A stretch of 64,000 bases of DNA from Abiotrophia defectiva ATCC 49176 (GTDB lineage: Bacteria > Bacillota > Bacilli > Lactobacillales > Aerococcaceae): NCBI RefSeq assembly GCF_037041345.1, contig NZ_CP146287.1:685501-749500 (forward strand), in the 5' to 3' direction. Under the pieces are notes generated by a model, which saw only the letters and a program-made list of their open reading frames with translations, was not told the origin of the DNA and did no database searches. Below, in pieces: positions 38,691-49,300 of this stretch. Positions within the stretch are counted from its first letter, which is position 1, and each line of letters starts with the position of its first letter. The position numbers and the translations under genes were made by a program.

Positions 38691-39548
38691 ATGCGCGTAA
38701 GCCGGATTGAAGTACAGAAGAAGGACAAGAGTCGTTACTCGGTCTATCTGGACGACAGCTTCTGGCTGGGCGTGTCAGAGGGCACCTTGATCAAGTTCAA
38801 CCTGGCCAAGGGCCAGACCCTGACCCCGGAAGAGTGTCAGACCATTCGCGACTATGAGCAGGAAGAGTCCCTCTATCTCAGGGCCATCAAGCACTTGTCG
38901 CGGGCCCTTAAGTCCAGTGGTGAGGTCTATGACTATCTCAAGGCCCAGGCCCTCAAGCAAGCGGACCTGGATAGCATGGAGGCCAAGGAAGATTTTCTAG
39001 CGGAATTAGAACCTTATTTGGGTCGGGTCATTGGCCGGCTAGTCAGCCAGGGTTACCTGGATGATGCCCTCTACGGGCGTAGCCTGGTCTTGACCGAGGC
39101 CCGGGTAGGGCGCAAGGGGCCCCAGCTGATCGGCCGTAAGCTCCAAGACAAGGGCCTGACAGCCAGTCAGATTGCCCAGGCCTTGGAAGCCTATGAGCTG
39201 GATTTGCTGGAGGACAATATCCAAACCTTAATTGAAAAGTTCTACAAGTCCCATCGCCGCTTGCCGGCTGGCCAGCTTAAGCGCAAGGTCCAGGAGCATC
39301 TCCTGACCAAGGGCTATAGCCTGGCTATGATTCAGCCTTACTTGGAAGATTGTCAGCCAGAGGCCGACTTGGACCATGAAGCAGACTTGGTTGACCAAGC
39401 GGCCAGCAAGGCCCGTCGCCAACTAAGCCGACGCCATGAGGGTAAGGCCTTAATCCTTAAGATTAAGGAGTCCCTCTACCGCAAGGGCTTTGACCTGGAT
39501 TTGGTCAATCAGTGGCTGGATGCCCAGGACTGGGAAGAACCGATTTAA
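38691..39548 (+). CDS. recX: Recombination regulator RecX
   Basis: The product is 285 residues, in the long range usual for Lactobacillales. The ATG at 38691 follows CAGGAGGTG. An N-terminal strand region (I-E-V-Q-K-K-D-K-S-R-Y-S-V-Y) is followed by three-helix RecX repeats with the typical A-I-K-H-L-S-R-A-L-K-S-S-G-E, L-V-S-Q-G-Y-L-D-D and G-R-K-G-P-Q-L-I. RecX binds RecA filaments and limits recombinase activity. Confidence 0.93.
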   Translation: MRVSRIEVQKKDKSRYSVYLDDSFWLGVSEGTLIKFNLAKGQTLTPEECQTIRDYEQEESLYLRAIKHLSRALKSSGEVYDYLKAQALKQADLDSMEAKEDFLAELEPYLGRVIGRLVSQGYLDDALYGRSLVLTEARVGRKGPQLIGRKLQDKGLTASQIAQALEAYELDLLEDNIQTLIEKFYKSHRRLPAGQLKRKVQEHLLTKGYSLAMIQPYLEDCQPEADLDHEADLVDQAASKARRQLSRRHEGKALILKIKESLYRKGFDLDLVNQWLDAQDWEEPI

Positions 39549-39632
39549 TTCAATAGTAATAAAGTATTAATAGCCGAGCTTGGCTTGGATGTGATACACT
39601 AAGAATGAAGAAATTTGAAGGGAGATAGACGC

Positions 39633-39986
39633 ATGTCTAACCAAAATGTCTACGATACAGCCAATCAATTAGAACGTGAAATTCGTCAATTGCCAGAAGT
39701 GGCCGCTATTCGTCAAGCCCTAGCAGGCATTGAAGCAGATGAAACTTCTAAGACCTTATTTGAGGGCTACAAGAAGCAAGTTCAAGAACTCAGCCTACGT
39801 GAGGCTCAAGGCCATCCAATTGGCGAAGAAGAAATGAAGCAGATTGATGAACTGTCCAAGGGCATCATGGCAGATGATCACATTAGAGGCTTGATTGAGG
39901 CCGAGCGCCGTATGGATCAAATCATTCGCGACCTCAACAACATCATCACCAAGCCTTTACAAGAAATCTATCAACAACAAGCCTAA
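39633..39986 (+). CDS. YlbF/YmcA-family regulator
   Basis: The product is 117 residues, all helical. The ATG at 39633 follows GAAGGGAG. The patterns N-V-Y-D-T-A-N-Q-L-E-R-E-I, F-E-G-Y-K-K-Q-V-Q-E-L and A-E-R-R-M-D-Q-I-I fit the Com_YlbF family, whose Bacillus members (with YmcA and YaaT) affect RNase Y activity, competence and biofilm. It sits just before the yhaO-yhaN-yhaM genes, as related proteins do in other Firmicutes. Confidence 0.85.
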   Translation: MSNQNVYDTANQLEREIRQLPEVAAIRQALAGIEADETSKTLFEGYKKQVQELSLREAQGHPIGEEEMKQIDELSKGIMADDHIRGLIEAERRMDQIIRDLNNIITKPLQEIYQQQA

Positions 39987-40000
39987 GCATAGGCTGGCAC

Positions 40001-40050
40001 CAACTGGAAGCCCCAGCCTCACCTGAGGGTGACGGCTCCCAGTTGTTTTT
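40001..40050 (+). terminator. Terminator after the YlbF-family gene
   Basis: CAACTGGAAGCC and GGCTCCCAGTTG pair with one mismatch around an inner CTCACC/GGGTGA hairpin and are followed by TTTTTG. Confidence 0.8.
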
Positions 40051-40124
40051 GTGTCAAGGGGTGGGACTGCCCCGCTTGACCCTGTGATGTTCAGTCCACC
40101 TATCCCTAAAGAAAGGAGAATTTG

Positions 40125-41405
40125 ATGAAATTATTACATATTGCAGATTTACATCTCGATAGTCCCTTCACTGGGCTCACCAAGCAATTGCACTCATTAC
40201 AAAAACACCTTATTCAATCTCCTTACCAGGCCTTCGAGCGTTGTGTCTCGATTGCCATTAACCAAGCGGTCGACCTCATGGTCATTGCCGGTGACATCTA
40301 TGACACCGAGCAACAGACGGTGACGGCCCAACATTTCTTCCTTAAGCAATTAGAACGTCTTCATATTGCTAAGATTCCTGTGGTGCTCTGCCACGGTAAT
40401 CATGACTACCTATGCATGGAATGTCAGTCGGTCCCATATCCCGATAATGTTCACCTCTTCAAAGACCAAGAAGTGACCGCTATCGATATCCCCCTTGCTG
40501 ACGACCAGACCGTGCGCTGCTATGGCTTCTCCTATACCAAACGTTGGGTAGATGCCCGCATGATTGACAGCTATCCAGTTAACCCGCATGAGACCACCTA
40601 CACCCTTGGGGTCTTGCACGGCCAAGAATCGGGCGACCACTATGCGCCCTTTGACCTGGAAAGCCTGCTGAGCAAAAACTACGACTACTGGGCCCTTGGC
40701 CATATTCATCAGGCCCAAGTCCTCAAGGAGCAACCCCTGATTCAGTATCCTGGGACCATCCAGGGTCGCCACCGCAAGGAATTGGGCGACAAGGGGGCCT
40801 TCATCGTGGAACTCAAGCCACAGACGCCGGCCAAGTCCCAGTTTATTTCCCTGGCACCCATTGTCTGGCAGGAAGCCCATCTGGAATGCCGCTCTAACTG
40901 GCATGAACTAGACCTAGTCCAAGCTCTGGAAGGCATCCAGCGCAATTATCAAGCCGAGGCAGAAGCTTCTAACCAGTCCCAACTGGTGACCGTGGTCTTG
41001 GACCACTATGAGAAGTTGCCCGCTAACTTGGCCAGTCAGGTAGAATCGGGTGAGGTGCTGGCGGCCCTGCAAGCGGATGTAGTCAACACGCCATTTGTGG
41101 CCCTAGTTAGCCTACAAACGGTCAGCCAAGTGGCCATCGAGCCTTTCCAATACGATGCCAGCCTCAAGGACAGCTTTGACCAGGCTAGCCAGGCCTTGAA
41201 GACCGGTGACCTCTATGGTCGCGTCATGCAGCCACTCTTCAGCAATGCCACCCTCAGAACCTGGTTGGGCGATCTGAGCCAAGACCAGGAGCTCAAGGAG
41301 TCGGTCATTCACAATGGCCAGCAGTTAGTGGTTCAAGCCGTGGGCTTTGACTCTGACGACGAGGACCTGACATCCGGAGAGGAGGGGACGGCTCATGAAG
41401 ATTAA
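40125..41405 (+). CDS. yhaO: YhaO-like metallophosphoesterase (SbcD-type nuclease subunit)
   Basis: The product is 426 residues from ATG 40125, preceded by GAAAGGAG. Motifs of the Mre11/SbcD phosphoesterase core appear in order: H-I-A-D-L-H-L-D-S, V-I-A-G-D-I-Y-D, L-C-H-G-N-H-D and A-L-G-H-I-H. The C-terminal 150 residues form a cap. It probably acts with the YhaN ATPase, whose gene overlaps its end by 11 bp, in an SbcCD-like DNA end-processing complex. Confidence 0.92.
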   Translation: MKLLHIADLHLDSPFTGLTKQLHSLQKHLIQSPYQAFERCVSIAINQAVDLMVIAGDIYDTEQQTVTAQHFFLKQLERLHIAKIPVVLCHGNHDYLCMECQSVPYPDNVHLFKDQEVTAIDIPLADDQTVRCYGFSYTKRWVDARMIDSYPVNPHETTYTLGVLHGQESGDHYAPFDLESLLSKNYDYWALGHIHQAQVLKEQPLIQYPGTIQGRHRKELGDKGAFIVELKPQTPAKSQFISLAPIVWQEAHLECRSNWHELDLVQALEGIQRNYQAEAEASNQSQLVTVVLDHYEKLPANLASQVESGEVLAALQADVVNTPFVALVSLQTVSQVAIEPFQYDASLKDSFDQASQALKTGDLYGRVMQPLFSNATLRTWLGDLSQDQELKESVIHNGQQLVVQAVGFDSDDEDLTSGEEGTAHED

Positions 41406-44214
41406 GACACTGGAGATTTATGGCTACGGCAAATGGGTCAACCAGAAATTCGAACTGGGCGACCAACTCCAACTCTTCTATGGTAAGAATGAAGCCGGAA
41501 AGTCCACCTTACAATCCTTTATTCGCAGCATGCTCTTTGGTTTCCCAAGTCGTCGACGTCGGGTCAACCAGCAGAACCGTTATGAACCTAAGCAACACGA
41601 GACCTATGGGGGCCGTATGCTCCTGACCGAGACCGACTTCGGTGATATTTGGGTGGAGCGGACCAGCAAGACCCTACGGGTGACGCGGACCGATGGGGAA
41701 GAGTTGCCAGCTAAGACCTTGGATGAGGTCTTGGGGGGCTTGGACGAGAAGCTCTTCGATAACTTCTATGCCTTCAGCCTGCAGAACCTGCAGGAGCTGG
41801 CTAATATCGGGGCCGACCAACTCAATGATTACTTCATGAGTATCGGGACCGTGGGGAGCGACCAATTCCTCAAGATTGCCAAGCAGTATCAGAAGGAGAC
41901 CGATGACCTCTACAGGCCAAATGGCCAGAGCCGGCCTCTCAATGTGCTCCTAGCCGAGTATGAAGAACTAGCCCAACAAGTGGAAGTCCTGCATCTGCAG
42001 ATGGGGGCCTATGATGAGCTGACCCGACGTCGCCAGGAAGAGGAAGAAGCCATTGCCCGCCTTAACCAAGAAATCAAGGACCTGGAGAAGGAAATCCGGG
42101 CCCAAGACAAATTAGTGGGCCTCTATGACATCTACCTCAAGGACCGGGCTGCCAAGCGGGAGCTGGAGCAGCTAGTCTTCACGCCCCTGTCTGAACAGAC
42201 CGTGCGGGAGATTTCCGATGCCCTCAAGCTCAACCAGGCCAGCGAAATCCAAATCGTCCAATTGGAAGAACGGATTCGCAACCTCAAGGGCGAGCTAGGT
42301 AGCTTAACCAAGCTCAACTGGGCCCGTAACCACGCGGAAGACCGCCAGAAATGGCTAGTCGAGACCGCCAAGGCCAAGGAAACCCAGACCGTCATCGAAC
42401 AGTTGACCGCCCGCATCCAAGAGCAGGGCGAGCTCATGACCCAGTTGGCCCACCAAGGCCAGTTCTTCCCTGAGAAGGTTGAACAAGGGCCTGCCTATGA
42501 CGCCAAGCTGGAAGAAGGGCTAGCCCTCCAAGCTGACAAGCTAGACTTGCTCAAGCAGGAAGAAGCCCTCAAGGCCGAGCGCAAGGTTTACTTGGAACAA
42601 CGCAAGGAACAACAAAACTATACGGCCATTGTGCGCCAACAGGTGGTTCACCTAGAACACCAGCGCATGAATGAAGAGGCCCAACTTATGCAGGCAACCA
42701 GCCTTAACCAGTATTTCCCTGGTATTCTGGCCTTTGCCGGCGGGCTCTTCCTGGCCTTCTATCAGAACATGACCAAGGGCGCCAACCTGCTCTTTTGGTT
42801 AGGGGTGCTGATCCTAGTGGTCGGGGTCCTCAGCATTGGTTATATCTTCCAATCCAACCGCCGTCGCTACCAGGCCTTCTATAATAGCCCGGTCCTCAAC
42901 AAGATTCAGGACCTGCGCGAGAAGGAAATTCAATACCTGGAACAAAGCAAGGTCTTGGGTACCCAGATTAACCAGCGTGAGGAAGCCATCGAGGCCATTG
43001 AAGCCGAGCTTAAGAACTTAGCCAGCAAGCAATCTCGTTGGTTGGCAGCCATGGGCTTCTACCCAACGGCAGACCCTGAGCTCATCCTCAAGGCTAACCC
43101 AGTTAAGCAATACTTCGCCGCTGAGAATCAGAAGAAAGATTTGGAAGCTCAGAAGGATAAGCTAACCCAACAATTAACCGAGTGGCGCAGCCTCTTGCAA
43201 CCCCTCTTTGAACGTTTCCCATTGGTGGACGACACGGTGCGTCAGCAAATTCGCCATGTCGAAGACGTTGAAGTCAGCCTAGTGCGGACCATGGAGCGAG
43301 GCCAAGTTATTGATGACCGCTTAGATGAAGCGGCCCAACAAATGAAGGCCCAAGAAGATGCCATTGCCGAGCGTCAAGCCATGATTGGCCAAGTCTTCAA
43401 GGACACCCATGCCCAAGATGAACTGGACTTCTTCCAAAAGGTCGAGACCAACCAGTTAATTGAAGAATTGACCGCCAAACGGGCCCTTTACGCTGAGCAA
43501 ATGGAAGGCTATGAAGAAGCCCTGACCCAGGTGCAGAACAAGCAAAGCCTGCTGGAGAACTTCCACCGTCTAGAACACCAGTTGGAGACCCTCAAGGAAC
43601 GCCTAGTGCCGCATCACCGCGAACGGGCCGACCTGGAAGTGGAAATCCACCATCTGGAACAAGACGGCACCTACCAAGAGAAGGTCCAAGCCTTGGCCAA
43701 CAAAGAGACTCAAGTTCGGGATATGGTGGCCCTATGGGGTCGCAAGCGGATTACCATGGAATTGATCTATGCCACCCTACGTCATGGGCTGGACAATCCG
43801 CTGCCTGAGATGAACCGCCTAGCTGATGAGCTCTTCGAGACCCTAAGCTACGGCCGTTACACCCAGATCAAGCTCCAAAAAGACGGCATCAAGGTGCGTC
43901 AGTTCTCTGACATCTACTTTGAACCGCATGAACTATCCCAAGGGACCCTGGAACAACTCTATGTGGCCCTGCGGATTGCCTTCATTGAGAATGTCCGGAC
44001 CATGGTTAAGATGCCAATCTTGATTGACGATGCCTTCGTCAACTTCGACGAGTATCGCAAGGCCAGCATGTACCAAGTCCTAGGCCAAATTTCGGAACGT
44101 ATTCAAGTCCTCTTCTTCACCTTTGACCAACAAGCCGTTCATTTCTTCGACGGGGCAAGGGCTGTGAACTTGGACGCCATTCAAGTGACTCAAGCAGAGG
44201 AGGAACCGGCATGA
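41395..44214 (+). CDS. yhaN: YhaN-like SMC/RecN-type ATPase
   Basis: The product is 939 residues. An N-terminal P-loop G-K-N-E-A-G-K-S-T (about 28-36) and a C-terminal signature and Walker B (L-S-Q-G-T-L-E-Q, then P-I-L-I-D-D-A-F-V-N-F-D) enclose long coiled coils, the SMC/Rad50 plan. Two hydrophobic segments near residues 440-490 in the coiled coil are characteristic of YhaN and suggest attachment to the membrane. It is the partner of YhaO. The yhaM gene overlaps its stop codon by 4 bp. Confidence 0.92.
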   Translation: MKIKTLEIYGYGKWVNQKFELGDQLQLFYGKNEAGKSTLQSFIRSMLFGFPSRRRRVNQQNRYEPKQHETYGGRMLLTETDFGDIWVERTSKTLRVTRTDGEELPAKTLDEVLGGLDEKLFDNFYAFSLQNLQELANIGADQLNDYFMSIGTVGSDQFLKIAKQYQKETDDLYRPNGQSRPLNVLLAEYEELAQQVEVLHLQMGAYDELTRRRQEEEEAIARLNQEIKDLEKEIRAQDKLVGLYDIYLKDRAAKRELEQLVFTPLSEQTVREISDALKLNQASEIQIVQLEERIRNLKGELGSLTKLNWARNHAEDRQKWLVETAKAKETQTVIEQLTARIQEQGELMTQLAHQGQFFPEKVEQGPAYDAKLEEGLALQADKLDLLKQEEALKAERKVYLEQRKEQQNYTAIVRQQVVHLEHQRMNEEAQLMQATSLNQYFPGILAFAGGLFLAFYQNMTKGANLLFWLGVLILVVGVLSIGYIFQSNRRRYQAFYNSPVLNKIQDLREKEIQYLEQSKVLGTQINQREEAIEAIEAELKNLASKQSRWLAAMGFYPTADPELILKANPVKQYFAAENQKKDLEAQKDKLTQQLTEWRSLLQPLFERFPLVDDTVRQQIRHVEDVEVSLVRTMERGQVIDDRLDEAAQQMKAQEDAIAERQAMIGQVFKDTHAQDELDFFQKVETNQLIEELTAKRALYAEQMEGYEEALTQVQNKQSLLENFHRLEHQLETLKERLVPHHRERADLEVEIHHLEQDGTYQEKVQALANKETQVRDMVALWGRKRITMELIYATLRHGLDNPLPEMNRLADELFETLSYGRYTQIKLQKDGIKVRQFSDIYFEPHELSQGTLEQLYVALRIAFIENVRTMVKMPILIDDAFVNFDEYRKASMYQVLGQISERIQVLFFTFDQQAVHFFDGARAVNLDAIQVTQAEEEPA

Positions 44215-45155
44215 CCCAATTATTAGACCTCAATCATGGCGAGAGCTTCGCGCTCTTCGTCCTCATTAAATCCGCCGACATCCGGGTAGCCCGCAATGGC
44301 AATCCCTTCATCGCCTTCCGCTTCCAGGATCGTTCTGGGAGCATGGACGGCATGTACTGGTCGGCCACCGATGAAGAAATTGCCCGCTATCAAGCCGGCA
44401 AGGTAGTCTTCCTCAAGGGTGAGCGGGACACCTATAATGGGACCCCGCAGATTAAGATTCAGAGCTTGCGCCTAGCTGATGCGGGTGAGCCTGATGATCC
44501 CACCCTCTATGTAGAACATATCGGGATTAAGAAGGAAACCCTGGAGGAAGCCCTCAATGAGGCTTTGCTGGAGATTCACGAGTCCCATATTGCCCGCATC
44601 GTGCGTAAGATTCTCAACTATGCCAAGGAGGATTTCTTCTCCTATCCGGCAGCCAAGCGCAACCACCACGCCCTAGCGGGTGGTCTCAGCTACCACACCA
44701 TTTCCATGTTGCAGGTAGGGCGGGCCCTGCTCAAGATTTACCCTGAGGTCAATGCCAGCCTGCTCCTAGGCGGCATTATCCTGCATGATATGGGTAAAAC
44801 CATCGAGTTGTCTGGTGCCATTGCCACCGAGTACACCCTCAAGGGCAAGATGATGGGCCATATCGTCATTGTGGACGAGTTGATTGACCGGGCCTGTGCC
44901 GAACTGGGCTTTGACCCAGATTCTGAGCCAGTCCTCCTGCTCAAGCACGTGGTCCTAGCCCACCATGGTAAGTTGGAGTATGGTAGCCCGGTGGCGCCTC
45001 AGCTGCTAGAAGCCGAGCTCATCCATCACATTGACAATATGGATGCCACCTTCAATATGATTGCGACGGCCTTAGCTAAGGTCGAGCCCGGTAATTTCTC
45101 CGAGGCCATCTATCCGCTAGACAGGCGTCAATTCTACAAACCTACGTTTAAATAA
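44211..45155 (+). CDS. yhaM: 3'-5' exoribonuclease YhaM
   Basis: The product is 314 residues. Residues about 10-90 are an OB fold (F-I-A-F-R-F-Q-D-R-S-G). Residues about 155-280 are an HD hydrolase domain with S-Y-H-T-I-S-M and L-H-D-M-G-K giving the HD pair, and later L-A-H-H-G-K-L-E. YhaM trims RNA 3' ends and acts on single-stranded DNA in Firmicutes. It is translationally coupled to yhaN. Confidence 0.95.
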   Translation: MTQLLDLNHGESFALFVLIKSADIRVARNGNPFIAFRFQDRSGSMDGMYWSATDEEIARYQAGKVVFLKGERDTYNGTPQIKIQSLRLADAGEPDDPTLYVEHIGIKKETLEEALNEALLEIHESHIARIVRKILNYAKEDFFSYPAAKRNHHALAGGLSYHTISMLQVGRALLKIYPEVNASLLLGGIILHDMGKTIELSGAIATEYTLKGKMMGHIVIVDELIDRACAELGFDPDSEPVLLLKHVVLAHHGKLEYGSPVAPQLLEAELIHHIDNMDATFNMIATALAKVEPGNFSEAIYPLDRRQFYKPTFK

Positions 45156-45170
45156 AGGAGCTTAAGGCCT

Positions 45171-45827
45171 ATGAGTGAACACGAGCACTGTCAACATCAT
45201 GACCACGACCATAGCTGTGGTTGCGGCCATGACCATCACCACCACCACGAGCATTCTTGTTGCTGTGGCCATGACCACCATCATGACCACGCTCACGCCC
45301 ATGACCATGCAGGCTGCGGCTGTGGCTGTGGCCACGACCATGGCCACGAGGAAAACCAAGGGGTTAGCGTCCAATTCAGCGGCGTCTTCAACCTGCCTAA
45401 GGAGCAAGTTTGGTCCCTCTTAACGGAAAATGACAAGCTGCAATCCTGGTATCCAGAGCTAGAATTCCAAGGCCTGGAGACAGGGGCCAGCCTCAAGTTC
45501 AACTATAAGACAGGCGGCTATGAAGACATGATGGTTCTGGATGTGGAGCCTAATGCTTACTTGTCCTTTACCTGGGACTTGAACATTATCACCTTCGAAC
45601 TGCATGAGTTAGAGCCTGGCAAGACCACTCTGATCTTCACCGAGTGGTTGGCTGAGCTTAACGACCACAGTCCTAAGGACTTGACTAGCTGGATGATTGC
45701 CCTCCAGAACATGGCGGAAGTTGCCGAAGGCAAGCCCGTCAGCGACCGTGAGGCCCAATTCCACGAATACTATCCAAAAATTAAAGAAATGCTGACCCAA
45801 CAGACCGACGTGGTCTTCGAGGACTAG
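45171..45827 (+). CDS. His/Cys-rich metal-binding region fused to an AHSA1/START-like domain
   Basis: The product is 218 residues, starting 15 bp after yhaM with AAAGGAGC before the ATG. The first 60 residues contain 24 His and 9 Cys in H-D-H and C-G-C-G-H patterns, resembling the metal-buffering regions of nickel, zinc or copper chaperones. From about 66 a SRPBCC/AHSA1-like domain begins (F-S-G-V-F-N-L-P-K-E-Q-V-W-S-L-L-T, L-Q-S-W-Y-P-E-L, later F-T-W-D and L-I-F-T-E-W). The combination is unusual. The START-like part normally binds a hydrophobic ligand or assists a chaperone; the metal part suggests storage or delivery of a transition metal. The function is unknown. Confidence 0.78.
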   Translation: MSEHEHCQHHDHDHSCGCGHDHHHHHEHSCCCGHDHHHDHAHAHDHAGCGCGCGHDHGHEENQGVSVQFSGVFNLPKEQVWSLLTENDKLQSWYPELEFQGLETGASLKFNYKTGGYEDMMVLDVEPNAYLSFTWDLNIITFELHELEPGKTTLIFTEWLAELNDHSPKDLTSWMIALQNMAEVAEGKPVSDREAQFHEYYPKIKEMLTQQTDVVFED

Positions 45828-45840
45828 TCAGCGCCCCAGA

Positions 45841-45868
45841 GGATGGAAGCTTGCTTCCATCCTTTTTT
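45841..45868 (+). terminator. Rho-independent terminator
   Basis: A perfect 10-bp stem GGATGGAAGC / GCTTCCATCC with a TT loop is followed by seven T residues. It ends the yhaO operon. Confidence 0.95.
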
Positions 45869-46350
45869 TGTGCGGGCTAGGGCCAGATAGAAGCCTTATG
45901 GTAAGAGAAGCTGCACATAGTCTAATGAAAACAAGGATGAAATGAAAACTCTATGTCTAGACATCTTTCATAGTATTGAACGTTAGCGAGTAATTAGTTT
46001 AAAATGTTCGCAATTATTTGAGGTTATGAACCAGGCAATTATAGCAAGTTATAGCGCTTATTTGTGAACTGGGTGATACCTGCTTAAACCCCTGCTATAA
46101 AGGTTAAAACAGAGGTTGGTAAATTTATAACGAACAAAGAATATCAAGATTTATAAGGCGAAAATATTATAATTTAAGGAGATAATGATGAAAGTTTATT
46201 TTTAATATGCTTTTTTATCAAATTGGTATTTGTTTTCTTATGTATTTGTGGTATTATCTATCATGTATGATTATGTCTAGGAAGGCACAACCCGTAAGTG
46301 TTTTCCGTTCTGCTAATCACCAAATGAATGTATAAAAAAGGGAGAAAGCT
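45869..46350 (+). other. AT-rich leader region of the giant adhesin gene
   Basis: No complete gene is supported here. A TTGAAC (45976-45981) lies 17 bp before a poor TTAAAA box. At about 46177 AAGGAGATAATG precedes ATGATG with only four further codons before TAA. Read through that stop, the frame gives a 30-codon hydrophobic peptide, so it may be a decayed small membrane gene. AAAGGGAG at 46338 is the ribosome binding site of the adhesin. Confidence 0.5.
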
Positions 46351-49300
46351 ATGTTAGGGAAAAACAATCATTACCTTCGTCGCTTGCGCGAAGGTGAGAA
46401 GATCACACATTATACCATTAAAAAACTTAGCGTAGGGGTGGCTTCTGTTGCAGTCGGCTCCTTCATTATGCTGAACTCTGGTCAAGCATATGCAGCTGAG
46501 CCAGCATCTGTTCAACCGGAAACGGCACATACCCAGGCTGAATCGTCCGACGGCACGGGCGCTAGCCAGGAGTCCAAGGTCAGTGAACAAGCAGCAGTCT
46601 TATCCGCCTCTAGTGAGGAGGCTTCTTTGGTGTCCGCTGAAAGCAGCCAAAGTTCTGAGACTTCTGCAAGCTCAGAAAGTGCTAATTCTAATGAAGCAAA
46701 TAGCTCAGAATCCAGTCAGTCTTCAGCTGACGAGAGCAAGCCTGAGCAAAAGGAAGACGGCAAACTTGAGCCAAGCCGTCAAAATGATACGCGCAAGACG
46801 CCAGGTTATGTGGTAAAACCTGTTGAGAAACCAGCCAGCGCGGCTATGCCACGCCCTGATAACCAAGGGACTCCGATGACTCAAGGTTCTGGTTTGCGTG
46901 GGAGCGGGACTGGCGCCTACAGTACGATGAAGTCACCTACTGGGACTGATTTGGTACCAGTTATTGACCCACAAAGCCTAAACGATGAAGAAAAACGTAG
47001 AGTACGGGAAGCATTTATCCGCTTGAACCCAAACTTTAGACTATCAGAACGCAATATTGACATCACTGACGATGGCAAGATTGTGATCACCGATAGCAAG
47101 AAACAACACCGCTATGAAGCCTTCTTGGATGAAGTTGTAACTAGACAGCAAAATCCTCAAGCGACTGCACAGCCTACAATTCCAGGGAACCTGACATCGA
47201 CCGACTCCACTATTAGTGGTACGGGGATCCCTAATGCTATCATTGAGCTTGTTTACCAGGATAACACTACTGAAAGAACGACGGTTGATAGTACTGGGAA
47301 CTGGACCTTAACCCTCACAAAACCTATTCGAAGTACATTTAATATCCTTAATAATGGTAGAGAGTTAAGATTCTTCCAGATTATCAATGGTGAAAGAAGT
47401 ACTGTCGTAAATAAACCGGTTGAACTTGGGACATTTAGCTTCATTAAGAATCCCTTGGCAACTGGCCAAGCAGATTTGATTGCAGGCCAAAAATATATTG
47501 ATGTTGCTATTCCTCATGACGCCCAATTCTTTTCTATTGAAACTAACTTGACTTCTGGAGCGAACGATGACCGATCGCAATTAGCTCTTAGAAAAATAGA
47601 TTGGAATAGTCCTTGGACTGTGCATGGCGGAGGTACCTTTACTCGTAGACATATTGCTGCTCCTGAGTTAATAGAGAAGATTGAAGAATTGCCTGGAGCA
47701 CCAGTGGGTTATCAATATCTAAGAATTACGACTGTTGCTCCTTTCAGGGTGAGAGAAGTAGGCGATAAAGTTCCGCGTCACTCTACAAAACCAGATCCAG
47801 GGCCAGATATCGTACCAGTAACAACCTCGATGCGTATGGTGCCAAAATATCATTTTGGTGGGACTATCGCGTCTAACCGTTCAGTAACAGCTAATGCCTC
47901 CAACGAGAAGCCAACCATTGCAGTTAAGACACCTTCTTTAGAGGTAGACATTAATCAACCGGTTACCGAGTCAGCGATCAAGGACTTAGTAACTGTTGCC
48001 GACGCCGAGGACGATGCTAAGCAAACAAACGGGACACCTGTTCAGGCTGAGATAGTTTCCTATTCTAAGGATGGTCGTAATGTTGCCCGTATTGACTCTA
48101 CTGTTGAAGGTGAATACACCGTTACTTTGCGTGCTAAGGATAGCCAAGGTAAGCCGTCAGATAATACCGTTCAGGTACAAGTTCTCATTGGCTTACACCG
48201 CGATGCAGCCAAGCAAGCAGTTGCTGATGCTGCTCAACGCAAGAACACTGAAATTGATAATAATGTTGATTTGACAACTGAAGAACGTGCAGTTGAACGC
48301 CAAAAGGTGACCGATGCGCAAAATTCAGCCAATACTGCCATTGATCAAGCTAAGACTAGTCAAGCTTTAGCGACGGCTCAAAATAATGGGACGGGCACTA
48401 TCAACGCCTTGACCCAGACGCCAGTTGCTAAACCAGCGGCTCGCGCAGCCATCGAAACCGCAGCTAATAACAAGGTTCAACAGATCAACAAGTCTCAGAG
48501 CTTGACCAATGAAGAGCGTACTGAGCAAATCGCAGCTATCCGTCAGAAAGAAGCAGCAGCCAAACAAGCAGTGGCGGCTCAAACATCTACTCAAGATGTC
48601 ACTTCGACTCAAAATGCGCAAGTTCAGGCTATTAACGATACGCTGGTGCTAGCCTTCAAGAAACCAGCAGCCCTAGCAGCCATCGAAGCAGCGGAAGCAA
48701 CTAAACGTCAGCAGATTCAAGATAGCCAAATGCTACCAGAAGAGAAGACTGCTGCATTACGCGACTTGGATAGCAAGGTTCAAGCGGCTAAGGATGCCCT
48801 GAAAACCGCGCAATCTAACCAGGATGTTCAGAATGTTGAAAACAATCAACTAAGCCAGATTCAAGCAGTTCCAACTCAATCTCCAGCCCGTCAAACGGCC
48901 ACTAATGAGATTATGGATGCCTACAATGCACGTAAGCAATTGATTTCCAATGAATCTTGGTTGACAACTGATGAGAAGAACGAAAAGCTGCGTGAATTAG
49001 AGACAGCCAAGGATGAAGCGCTTGAACGTGTTAACCAAGCAAACGGAGAATATGAACTTAATTCTGCAAAAGTTGACGGTATCTCGACTGTTAACAGTGT
49101 TTCTGTTCAGGGGACTAAAAAACCAGATGCCAAGGACCGAGTAGATGCTGTGCGTGAGGCAATGTTCAACTTGTTAAATGCGGCAAGTAGTGATTGGACT
49201 GCTCAAGAGAAAACAGGCGCCGCCGATAAGTTGCTCCGAATTGCGGAAGAAACTGAAGCGCGGATTACGGCCGCAACTTCTAATGACAACTTGCAACAAG

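Noticed and set aside
46188-46279. Small membrane protein gene before the adhesin
   Set aside because: The frame with a ribosome binding site stops after a few codons; only readthrough would give a peptide.
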